8,333 nt of DNA, taken from Gemmatimonadota bacterium. GTDB lineage: Bacteria; Latescibacterota; UBA2968; UBA8231. Under the pieces are notes generated by a model. That model worked only from the letters and a program-made list of their open reading frames with translations, did no database searches and had not been told where the DNA came from. The translations under genes and the position numbers were made by a program. Shown one piece after another: positions 1-6,255 of the stretch. Each line of letters opens with the position of its first letter. The stretch's first letter is position 1. The stretch is from NCBI GenBank assembly GCA_026706505.1, contig JAPOYQ010000382.1:1-8333 (forward strand), written 5' to 3'.

Positions 1-335
1 AGCCGCTCCTGCGGATGGGGCGTAACGTCCACCACCTCGATATCGTCGCGAGCGAGCAGATCCCGATAGTCGAGGTACGTATCGGCCTCGGGGTAAAACT
101 CCCGCTGCCGCTGCTCGACGCGCCCCCGATCGCGGCTGCACAAAGCTGCGATCTCATAGCCGGCGTTTTTATAGGCCCGCAAGTGCATCTCAGAGATGCC
201 GCCGCAGCCAATCAGACCGATCTGCGGACGATAGGTCGCTGGATCGCGCGGCTGGTAGGGCAAGTCCGGAGCTGCTATTTCGGCTTCTGATCCGGTCTTG
301 CCTCGACCGTAGCCGCTGTCTTGGCTTTCCGCCAT
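1..335 (-). CDS. Gfo/Idh/MocA-family oxidoreductase, N-terminal part (runs off left edge)
   Basis: This is the N-terminal 111 codons of an NAD(P)-dependent sugar or cyclitol dehydrogenase-type protein; the rest lies beyond position 1. Read from the ATG at 335-333, it has about 37 residues of polar, Gly/Ser-rich leader and then a Rossmann start, RPQIGLIGCGGISEMHL. The dinucleotide-binding glycines are at residues 43, 45 and 46, and His51 follows. The next strand is IAALCSRDRGRVEQ, and then TYLDYRDLLARDDIEVVDV, the usual 'D(Y/F)..LL...DID.V.V' region of the family. It starts 2 bases after the stop of the oxidoreductase gene at 338-1414 and has no clear Shine-Dalgarno site, so translational coupling is likely. 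The leader contains LPYQPRDPATYRPQ just before the Rossmann fold. I think it is genuine protein, because no better start codon occurs before the glycine motif. The substrate cannot be inferred. The two oxidoreductases differ clearly in their N-termini, so this is not a recent duplicate. Confidence 0.9.
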   Translation of the reverse strand, partial: MAESQDSGYGRGKTGSEAEIAAPDLPYQPRDPATYRPQIGLIGCGGISEMHLRAYKNAGYEIAALCSRDRGRVEQRQREFYPEADTYLDYRDLLARDDIEVVDVTPHPQER

Positions 336-337
336 AG

Positions 338-1414
338 CTATTGGATCAGGGGCAATGTGCGCTTCTGCGCGGCGCTTTGGTAGGCCGTATCGACGATCTG
401 TTGACCGATGCGGCACAGCGCTGGCGAGAGCGGTCCCTCGATGGGTTGGTCCTCTTCAATGCAGTGAATCACGTACTGGACGGGATTCTGAAACGGCGGT
501 TCGAGCACATCTACCGGCCGTTCCTCGGTTGCTGGCTGCGCCCGCGTCTGCACGCGGATTACCTCCTCGTAGTCGTAGGAACTAATCGTGCCCTCGCTGC
601 CGACGATGACGAAGCCGCACTTGGGCTGGGGTTGCAGGGTCCAGGGATCGGTAAAGGTGCCCCAGCGCGTCTCGAATTTCGACAGGCCCCGCTCGTAACG
701 CGCGACGGCAATACAGTGTTCATCTACTTCGAGTCCCTGGGACTGATCTACGGTGGCCGTCACTTCGATAGGTGCCCGGCCGTCCATGTACCAGGTGCCC
801 AATGTGGTGCCGTAGCCTAGGTAGTCCAGCAGGGAGCCGCCACCCGCCTCCTTTTTGTAAAACCAACTCGTGGGCTTTTCCCGCTCGACGTCGGCGGCCG
901 TGCGCTCCACTTTGTCGGCGAGGTGCCACAGCGGCCCTCGGTTGCCGTCGTAGTAGTGGACTTCGATTACCTCGCCGATCTCGCCTTCAGAGATGATCCG
1001 CCGCGCTGTGCGGTGCGGCGGATACCAAGCTAGCGGCCAGTTGATCGCCAACAGCTTGCCCGTACCCTCCATGGCCCGCTGCATCCGGTCCGCCTCGGCG
1101 AGGGTGGCGGCGAAGGGTTTTTCCATGATGATGTGTACGCCAAAGGGAGCGACCTTCTCGGTCCACTCCCCGTGTTCGGCGGTGGCCGGGCACAAAAGGA
1201 CGATGTCCGGCTGGGTCTTCTCCAAACACGCCCGATAGTCGCTGAAAACCCGGTCGGCTGGAATGGCGAAATCCGCGCACGCCTGCTTCATGCGCTCGGG
1301 CTGCTCGTCGCAGATGCCGACGATTTCGACGTCTGCGTGCTCAAAAGCCATGCGCAAATTGTCGCCCATGTGCAGATGGTCGAAGTTGATCCCGGCGATT
1401 TTCCACTTGCTCAT
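338..1414 (-). CDS. Gfo/Idh/MocA-family oxidoreductase with atypical cofactor motif
   Basis: This complete 358-residue protein is of usual family length. An N-terminal Rossmann domain (about 1-125) is followed by a C-terminal alpha/beta dehydrogenase domain. Supporting motifs are FSDYRACLEKTQPDIVLLCPA (about 57-77), the cofactor/catalytic motif MEKP (97-100, Lys99), IGEVIEVHYYDG (146-157) and GGGSLLDYLGYGTTLG (191-206). Two things are odd. The glycine-rich loop is GINFDHLHMGD (8-18) in place of GxGxxG. The family's usual 'D.G.H' catalytic His appears as Tyr201 in LDYLGYG. The start is the ATG at 1414-1412, 4 bases after the methyltransferase stop. A TTG at 1429-1427 would add five residues and overlap that gene, and has no better ribosome binding site. 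Probable role: oxidation or reduction of a sugar or cyclitol in the cytoplasm. The substrate is unknown, and the altered loop leaves cofactor preference open. Confidence 0.93.
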   Translation of the reverse strand: MSKWKIAGINFDHLHMGDNLRMAFEHADVEIVGICDEQPERMKQACADFAIPADRVFSDYRACLEKTQPDIVLLCPATAEHGEWTEKVAPFGVHIIMEKPFAATLAEADRMQRAMEGTGKLLAINWPLAWYPPHRTARRIISEGEIGEVIEVHYYDGNRGPLWHLADKVERTAADVEREKPTSWFYKKEAGGGSLLDYLGYGTTLGTWYMDGRAPIEVTATVDQSQGLEVDEHCIAVARYERGLSKFETRWGTFTDPWTLQPQPKCGFVIVGSEGTISSYDYEEVIRVQTRAQPATEERPVDVLEPPFQNPVQYVIHCIEEDQPIEGPLSPALCRIGQQIVDTAYQSAAQKRTLPLIQ

Positions 1415-1418
1415 GGTT

Positions 1419-2255
1419 TTAGCTCGCAAGCTGAGCCCAAGCGGTTACATGGGGCGGCAGGGCAAGCGGACGTTTCGCCGCTACCACTTCTTGCCGAACC
1501 CGCTCGGCCATCGTTTCTACATCGACCTCTTCCGCCGTGGCAATCCCGAACTCTTCTATGAGCGGGAGCATGCTGCGAAAGCTGTTGGCAGCAAATTGGT
1601 ACCCGGACCAAGACTCCGGTCCGCCGACCGGATACTCGCAATGCATGTATGGCTCGGGCAGGCCGGCCTCGACGAATGCGCGGTACAGGCCGAAGCCCAT
1701 ATCGATATGCGCCCCGGCACGCTCAAACAATCCGATAGCCCAATCGATTAGCTTGTTCGTTTCGGGCATATCTGGATGATACATCTGCCGATAGGGGGTA
1801 AAATCAGCCTCCTGAAAGGCCACGATCCCCCCTGGGCGCAGGCGGGTCGCTAGCTGCTTCAAGGCGTCGGCGGGATCGGCCATGTACATGAGAACCAGTC
1901 GGCCAATCACGGCGTCGAAATCATTCCCCAACTCCAAGGTCCGGGCGTCCCCCGCGACGAATTCGACGTTGGAGAACCCGGCCGCCTGCGCCCGTGTCCG
2001 CGCCGTTTCGAGAATCTCCGGATTTACATCCACGCCTACGACGGCTCCTTCCGGCCCGACCAACTCGGCGGCTGTCAGGGCCACGTCTCCGGGACCGCTG
2101 CCAATGTCGAGCACCTTCATCCCGCTACTGATGCCCGCTTCCCAGAGAAAACGCCGCGTCACGGCGTCGTACAGTTGCGACTGCTGAATCAGACGGTCCT
2201 CTTCCCCTTGGGTGCGTCCCATCGTATATCTCGCATCGCTCTTTGACTCGCTCAT
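1419..2255 (-). CDS. Class I SAM-dependent methyltransferase (UbiE/Methyltransf_11-like)
   Basis: This 278-residue soluble protein carries the ordered motifs of a Rossmann-type methyltransferase. Motif I is VLDIGSGPGD (48-57), the SAM glycine loop. VVGVDVNPEIL (72-82) has the acidic residue Asp76 at the end of strand 2, which binds the SAM ribose. VEFVAGDA (97-104) supplies Asp103, near the adenine. FDAVIGRLVLMYMADP (113-128) is strand 4, and LRPGGIVAFQEAD (139-151) is strand 5. The C-terminal half (about 155-278) is the substrate-recognition part, with aromatic and His residues. The family transfers a methyl group from SAM to quinones, small acids, sugars or natural products; the acceptor cannot be told here. 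The ATG at 2255-2253 has a near-perfect Shine-Dalgarno site, making this the first gene of a three-gene minus-strand operon with two oxidoreductases. The acceptor could therefore be a sugar-derived metabolite, but that is inference only. Confidence 0.93.
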   Translation of the reverse strand: MSESKSDARYTMGRTQGEEDRLIQQSQLYDAVTRRFLWEAGISSGMKVLDIGSGPGDVALTAAELVGPEGAVVGVDVNPEILETARTRAQAAGFSNVEFVAGDARTLELGNDFDAVIGRLVLMYMADPADALKQLATRLRPGGIVAFQEADFTPYRQMYHPDMPETNKLIDWAIGLFERAGAHIDMGFGLYRAFVEAGLPEPYMHCEYPVGGPESWSGYQFAANSFRSMLPLIEEFGIATAEEVDVETMAERVRQEVVAAKRPLALPPHVTAWAQLAS

Positions 2256-2265
2256 GGAATTTAAT

Positions 2266-2272
2266 CCTCCTT
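2266..2272 (-). promoter_or_regulatory. Ribosome binding site of the methyltransferase gene
   Basis: On the minus strand this reads AAGGAGG, a full anti-16S match, 10 bases before the ATG at 2255. It is by far the strongest ribosome binding site of the minus-strand operon. It fixes this start and suggests that most ribosomes for the operon load here. Confidence 0.8.
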
Positions 2273-2311
2273 TTTTGAGCTGGCTTTTTTGGTGCGATAG
2301 TTCCTAAGTGT

Positions 2312-2334
2312 TGGGCAACCTCGCAGGCTACCCA
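2312..2334. repeat. Imperfect inverted repeat, candidate operator
   Basis: The nine-base arms TGGGCAACC and GGCTACCCA flank a five-base centre, TCGCA. Seven of nine arm positions pair. The length and dyad form fit a dimeric regulator site of LacI or GntR type, and the location in the middle of a divergent region supports that. One imperfect palindrome of this size can occur by chance, so this is tentative. Confidence 0.3.
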
Positions 2335-2482
2335 TTGTCCGCAGAGCGCCTAGTGCGCTGAGGGCAATCCGGTATTCAAGATATTTTCGCGCAGAAAGTC
2401 AAACGCCGCGATCCTATAAGCTGCCCACTCCACCCGGCTTGTCCCCGGTAGCCAATCACCCAATATTAGGCCCAATTCCAAC

Positions 2483-2488
2483 AGGGGG
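2483..2488 (+). promoter_or_regulatory. Ribosome binding site that sets the start of the isomerase-like gene
   Basis: AGGGGG lies 7 bases before the ATG at 2496. This favours that ATG over the in-frame TTG at 2439, which would add a 19-residue leader with no family character and no ribosome binding site. The mature N-terminus MRLGVGFW then starts directly at barrel strand 1. Confidence 0.7.
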
Positions 2489-2495
2489 TACAACT

Positions 2496-3389
2496 ATGCG
2501 CTTGGGCGTGGGATTCTGGAGCGGCGTCAACCCCGACAACATCGACGGGACCTTGCAACGCCTAGCCCGTATAGGCGTCAAAGGACTCGGCCACATTGCC
2601 GCGCACGATTGGCACCCGGAGCAGTTGCAGCGGTGCCGAGACGCGGTCGAAGCGCAGGGCTACTTTATCGGCGAAGTCACCCTGTACCACTGCGGCTGGC
2701 CTCTAGCTAGTCCCGACTCCGATATCCGCCGAGAAGCCAGCGAATCCCTGTCTCAAGGCTTGCGCGCCGCCCGCGCCCTCAACGCCCACTGCGTCGGCGT
2801 CAGCGTCATTGCCAACGGCCCCGAAGAAGGCGACCTGTGGTCCGACAAGGTCTGGCATCGCCTGGTACAGGGCATCGCCCAAGTAGCGACCGAAGCCGAA
2901 AACCTAGGCGTCGATTTGGGCGTCCACCCCGGCAATCGCGGCCCACTCGATGCGCCCGCGCAACTGCGCCGCCTACTCGACGACGTGGCTTCGCCAAGGC
3001 TCAAAGTGATCCTCGACCCGGTCAATATGACCACCCACCGAACCTATTACAACACCACGGCCTTCCTCGACTACACCTTCGATTTGCTAGGCCCGGACAT
3101 TATCGCAGCCCACGCCAAGGATGTGTCCTTGGATACTTCCCACTGGGTGACCAAACTCGACGAAGTGCCCCTAGGGATGGGCCAACTCGACTACGAGACC
3201 TATCTGAGACGCCTGGGTGAACTGGACGAGGACGTGCTGCTCACCATAGAGCACTACCGAGACGTCGGTGTTTCGGGCACGGTCGCCTCGCCGGTGTACG
3301 TCAATTATCCCGACACGGACTGGGAAAACACGCGGGCGCGCAATTACATTCACGAGTTAGCGCAAAAGGTGGGCGTGGAGGTCCATTGA
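2496..3389 (+). CDS. Sugar phosphate isomerase/epimerase-like TIM barrel (AP_endonuc_2 fold)
   Basis: This 297-residue protein matches the xylose-isomerase-like TIM-barrel family, whose members isomerise or epimerise sugars or cleave oxidised sugars with a divalent metal. Strand 1 is MRLGVGFW (1-8); strand 2 and its helix are IGVKGLGHIAAHDWHPEQL (26-44); GEVTLYHC (59-66) carries Glu60; ALNAHCVGVSV (94-104) is strand 4. LGVHPGN (141-147) stands at strand 5, VILDPVNM (171-178, Asp174) at strand 6, IAAHAKDV (203-210, His206 and Lys208) at strand 7, and LLTIEHY (248-254, Glu252) at strand 8. Asp174, His206 and Glu252 fit the family's metal ligands. The strand-5 Glu that usually completes the site is missing; His144 is nearby. 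No signal peptide is seen, so it is probably cytoplasmic. It is the first gene of a plus-strand pair, 35 bases before the glycosyl-hydrolase-like gene. The exact reaction is unknown. Confidence 0.88.
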   Translation: MRLGVGFWSGVNPDNIDGTLQRLARIGVKGLGHIAAHDWHPEQLQRCRDAVEAQGYFIGEVTLYHCGWPLASPDSDIRREASESLSQGLRAARALNAHCVGVSVIANGPEEGDLWSDKVWHRLVQGIAQVATEAENLGVDLGVHPGNRGPLDAPAQLRRLLDDVASPRLKVILDPVNMTTHRTYYNTTAFLDYTFDLLGPDIIAAHAKDVSLDTSHWVTKLDEVPLGMGQLDYETYLRRLGELDEDVLLTIEHYRDVGVSGTVASPVYVNYPDTDWENTRARNYIHELAQKVGVEVH

Positions 3390-3412
3390 GGGGATCGGAC
3401 ATCAATAACGAA

Positions 3413-3417
3413 AAGGA
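3413..3417 (+). promoter_or_regulatory. Ribosome binding site of the glycosyl-hydrolase-like gene
   Basis: AAGGA lies 7 bases before the ATG at 3425. It supports that start over the in-frame TTG at 3386, which overlaps the stop codon of the preceding gene. Confidence 0.65.
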
Positions 3418-3424
3418 TCGCGCC

Positions 3425-4996
3425 ATGAACCAACCCAAAATCATGTACTACCACGACGGCCGGCATCCCCACATCTACCGCTACGAGCCGCCCATGGCCC
3501 CCGAGGAATATATCGCCTTAGTCGATGAATTGGCCGGCACCACGGTCGAAGCCATTGCCTTCTGCTTGGGCGAGGGCCGCACCATGCTGCACGACACCCG
3601 GGCCAGCGAGTTGATGGGGCACAACGTGGAGGTCTGGGATCACTACGTCTTTCGCCGCGCTTGGCAAAATGCCAAGTCCCTCATCGACGCCGGCCACGAT
3701 CCCTTGCGCTTGGTCTGCGACCGGGCCCACGAGTTGGGCATTCAGGTTTATCCCCTCCTGATCGTACAGCGCGGCGGCGTTGACCACGCCTCGACGCGCT
3801 GCTCCAATTTCCGCATTGAGAACCAGCACCTCGAAATTGGCGCTGCTGGCGACCTCGACCCAGACTACCCCGGCTTGGACGGCCTCGACTTCAAGCACCC
3901 AGAGGTCCGCGACGAACGCTTTGCCATTGTCGAAGAAGTGATGGACGAGTATCCGTCCGACGGCTTTGAACTACAACTCAACCAAATGCCCTATTTCTTC
4001 CACCCCGACGAAATCGACGCTGGCCGCGCCCTGATGACCGACTGGATCGGCCGCGTCCACGAAGCGGTCAAAAAAAGCGGCACTGACAAAGAGCTAGTGG
4101 TGCATATCCCCGACCGCTTGGAAGATTGCGCCCGCGCCGGACTCGATCCCGAGGAATGGGTCAAACGGGGTCTGGTCGATGTCATCGTCGCGGAAAACTT
4201 CGGCGAGAACTACCGCCTAAAAATGCAGGCCGACTACGCCGAATTCCTCGGCCTCACCCAAGGGACGCCCTGCCGCTTATTGGCCCCTCTAAACGGCATG
4301 GTTTTTTCCGACCGCTTGCTCGACGCGCCCCTGTCCATGCTGCGGGCCGCAGCCTGCAATTTTTGGGATCAAGGCGTTGACGGCCTCTATGTTTCCGAGT
4401 GGTTCCACTTGTGGCCGTACGAGGCGTCCTTCTACGAGAAGCTCAGAGAACTGCCCTACCCCAGCATTATGGCGGCCAAGGACAAATACTACTTCCTGCT
4501 CACTAACACCCAAGACGGCCCCGCGTTCAGTCGGCCCAATCCGCTACCGCGTCAATTGGATCTAGACCAACCCGTCAAATTGGAACTGCCCATTGCCGAC
4601 GATCTGCAAAAATGGGGGGAGGCCGACCGCGTCCACGAAGTTTTGCTGCGCTTCCGCATCCACGGCAATGTCGAGACTGATCGCATCCAATTTGCACTCA
4701 ACGGCCAGATTTTGCCCGACGACCTGCGGCGCAAGATCAATTCGCTCTACAAGATGGACGGCCCGCGCTACCGGGTGATGGGCGGATACTGGCACATTTT
4801 CAAATTGGACGCAGCCCACTGGCCGGTGCGGGACAAAAACCGCATTGAAGTGACGCTGTTGGAGCGCGACGCGGATTTGGCCGATCCCTTCTGCACTCTG
4901 ACCGATGTCGAGTTGGAGACCAAGTACCTGAAGGGTAGGAACTTCCACCGCGCTTATGTCGATTCTGACCTAGGACCCTACCAACACCGGTACTGA
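3425..4996 (+). CDS. Putative glycosyl-hydrolase-like TIM-barrel protein with C-terminal beta-rich domain
   Basis: This 523-residue protein is not one I can name firmly. The first about 350 residues read as a beta/alpha barrel like the glycosyl-hydrolase-like GHL10/family-10-like group. KIMYYHDGRHPHIY (5-18) opens the fold. VEAIAFCLGEGRTML (41-55) is an early strand and loop. AHELGIQVYPLLIVQ (101-115) resembles the 'AH..Gi.v.p.' strand of that group. YPSDGFELQLNQMPYFF (176-192) sits where relatives have 'DG...D..R.P'. VDVIVAENF (251-259) and VDGLYVSEWFHLWP (318-331) are later strands, with acidic residues Glu182, Glu257 and Glu325 as possible active-site positions. Residues about 375-523 are beta-rich (KLELPI, LLRFRIHG, RIEVTLLE), like an appended beta-sandwich. 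No signal peptide is visible, so the protein may be cytoplasmic, which is unusual for a polysaccharide hydrolase. It follows the isomerase-like gene by 35 bases and is probably cotranscribed. A sugar-processing role is inference. Confidence 0.7.
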   Translation: MNQPKIMYYHDGRHPHIYRYEPPMAPEEYIALVDELAGTTVEAIAFCLGEGRTMLHDTRASELMGHNVEVWDHYVFRRAWQNAKSLIDAGHDPLRLVCDRAHELGIQVYPLLIVQRGGVDHASTRCSNFRIENQHLEIGAAGDLDPDYPGLDGLDFKHPEVRDERFAIVEEVMDEYPSDGFELQLNQMPYFFHPDEIDAGRALMTDWIGRVHEAVKKSGTDKELVVHIPDRLEDCARAGLDPEEWVKRGLVDVIVAENFGENYRLKMQADYAEFLGLTQGTPCRLLAPLNGMVFSDRLLDAPLSMLRAAACNFWDQGVDGLYVSEWFHLWPYEASFYEKLRELPYPSIMAAKDKYYFLLTNTQDGPAFSRPNPLPRQLDLDQPVKLELPIADDLQKWGEADRVHEVLLRFRIHGNVETDRIQFALNGQILPDDLRRKINSLYKMDGPRYRVMGGYWHIFKLDAAHWPVRDKNRIEVTLLERDADLADPFCTLTDVELETKYLKGRNFHRAYVDSDLGPYQHRY

Positions 4997-5003
4997 CAAC
5001 CGC

Positions 5004-6245
5004 TCATCGCTCCAATACCGTCCCTTCTTCCACCAACCTCGCCATCATCTGGGCAAATTCAGGCGTGCCGTCGTCATCCCAGTACTCGGTCTCAATGGGC
5101 GCGGCGTAACTATGGGGCATCCCGCCCCGAGTCCAGTCGGGCCGGATCAGGAAATGGCGCGTCGTCAGGGGGTCGTATCTGTTGTACATCCGCGTCCCAC
5201 TGGCGAATTGCGATTTGACGATCCACGGCTTGATGGGCGGCAATTCCCGGCTCGTTAGCCGTTCCAACTCGTCGCGGTCCAAGGTCAAACCCAAGCCCGG
5301 TTTTTCCGGCACTCGAATGAGTCCATTGATCGGCTCTAGGCGCTCGCGCACCACTTCGTCCTTGAGAATTTCGCTGCTATCGACAAAGTGAAAGGTGGCG
5401 GAGGGAAAGGTCGCCATCATGTGGCAAACCATAGCTCGGGTGATCGTGCCGCCCACGTTTTGCAGCATGAACGGTATATTGCCAGCGGCGAACAGGCCAG
5501 CGGCGCGGATCGCATCGCCAAATTTCTGATGGCCGCGCATGTACACGTCTCCCGCCCCCATCAGCACCTCGTACGTAGCGTCCAGCGGCGCTTGATGGCG
5601 CACGATGGGCAGGGGGATACGCCGGCGCAAATCAATCGACGCCAAGGTGTCGCCGGCATTGATCGAGTCTTCAAAGCAGCCGGCAATGGGATATTGGGCC
5701 AACTTCGCCAGCAGATCCGGCATGTAGTCATCGGTGCCGCCGCCGGTGAAATCGTAGTGGATCTTGAACCCGGGTGGGGCCACGGCCTGCATGGCGTCAG
5801 TCTGGTCGAAGACGTTCTCAAAGGGTGACAAGTGAAACTTGAGCCAAGTGTAGCCTTGGGCGGCGTAGTTCTCCACGGCCTCGGCCATGTGGCTAGGGGC
5901 GCTCGACACGGTCCAACTGCCCACCGGCACCCACGAGCGGTACTTCTGCCCGAAAAGCTTGTACACCGGCACGCCAGCAGTCTGGCCCATCAAATCGTAC
6001 ATGGCCGTGCCTAGCCCAATGGAGACTTCGTCGCCCATCCACTCGAAGGGATTGCTACCCAGGTACTGGTCGATTACTTCTTGCGGCTCAGTGCGGCCGC
6101 TCTCGCCGAGGCCGATCAGGCCGGTATCGGTGTGGGCTATGTACACCGTGCGCCGGGTCACGCCTTGGTAGTGGCTGACCGGATAGGCGATCCAGTCTTG
6201 GTACTCTAGGCTGATCTCGTGTACTTCTATCTCAGTGACTTTCAC
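5004..6245 (-). CDS. Enolase-superfamily (mandelate racemase/muconate lactonizing) protein
   Basis: This protein has 413 residues from the GTG at 6245-6243. The N-terminal capping domain (about 1-120) has GLIGLGESGRTEP (42-54) and the signature stretch AMYDLMGQTAGVPVYKLFGQ (81-100), a very typical family segment. The barrel follows: YTWLKFHLS (132-140) at strand 2, HYDFTGGG (163-170, Asp165) at strand 3, GCFEDSI (189-195, Glu192) at strand 4, and PIVRHQA (213-219) at strand 5. Family members abstract a proton next to a carboxylate, with Mg held by three acidic residues, giving racemisation, dehydration or cycloisomerisation of sugar acids. Here only Asp165 and Glu192 are clear ligands; His217 stands where the third acid is expected, and the KxK motif is KxH (136-138). 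A C-terminal tail (about 335-413), rich in Trp, Tyr and Pro, extends beyond the usual barrel. It lies 37 bases after the RND gene and converges on the gene ending at 4996. A TTG at 6299 would overlap the RND gene and was rejected. Confidence 0.88.
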   Translation of the reverse strand: MKVTEIEVHEISLEYQDWIAYPVSHYQGVTRRTVYIAHTDTGLIGLGESGRTEPQEVIDQYLGSNPFEWMGDEVSIGLGTAMYDLMGQTAGVPVYKLFGQKYRSWVPVGSWTVSSAPSHMAEAVENYAAQGYTWLKFHLSPFENVFDQTDAMQAVAPPGFKIHYDFTGGGTDDYMPDLLAKLAQYPIAGCFEDSINAGDTLASIDLRRRIPLPIVRHQAPLDATYEVLMGAGDVYMRGHQKFGDAIRAAGLFAAGNIPFMLQNVGGTITRAMVCHMMATFPSATFHFVDSSEILKDEVVRERLEPINGLIRVPEKPGLGLTLDRDELERLTSRELPPIKPWIVKSQFASGTRMYNRYDPLTTRHFLIRPDWTRGGMPHSYAAPIETEYWDDDGTPEFAQMMARLVEEGTVLER

Positions 6246-6249
6246 GACG

Positions 6250-6255
6250 CCTCCT
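6250..6255 (-). promoter_or_regulatory. Ribosome binding site setting the GTG start of the enolase-superfamily gene
   Basis: On the minus strand AGGAGG lies 4 bases before the GTG at 6245. The spacing is a little short, but the match is perfect and the resulting N-terminus MKVTEIEVHEI is typical for the family. The site lies in the 37-base gap after the RND stop codon, so the gene has its own initiation site even if cotranscribed. Confidence 0.7.

Larger units (their letters stand above)
2256..2495. promoter_or_regulatory. Divergent intergenic control region
   Basis: These 240 bases separate two operons transcribed away from each other, so both promoters should lie here. No consensus sigma-70 promoter is convincing. 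The best plus-strand -10 candidate is TATAAG at 2415-2420, about 76 bases before the isomerase-like gene, but no good -35 lies at the right distance (CAGAAA at 2392-2397 is poor). The minus strand shows no better match. The region contains a 23-base imperfect palindrome (2312-2334) and a short perfect inverted repeat, AGCGC-n5-GCGCT (2345-2359); either could be a regulator site. No ORF or RNA gene was recognised here, and no regulator gene is encoded in the window. Confidence 0.55.

Noticed and set aside
15..290. A plus-strand open frame at the left edge
   Set aside because: The minus strand here encodes a clear Rossmann N-terminus with the GLIGCGGIS motif. The plus-strand frame is its shadow.
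1133..1751. Plus-strand open frames of 142 and 162 codons overlapping the oxidoreductase and methyltransferase genes
   Set aside because: Both lie opposite well-supported genes and span the junction between them. Neither has a recognisable motif or ribosome binding site.
2415..2420. TATAAG as a definite promoter -10 element
   Set aside because: No acceptable -35 element sits 16-18 bases upstream, so it is only mentioned as a weak candidate in the intergenic entry.
2439..2495. A TTG-initiated 19-residue N-terminal extension of the isomerase-like protein
   Set aside because: It has no ribosome binding site and no family-like sequence. The ATG at 2496 has AGGGGG at good spacing and begins at barrel strand 1.
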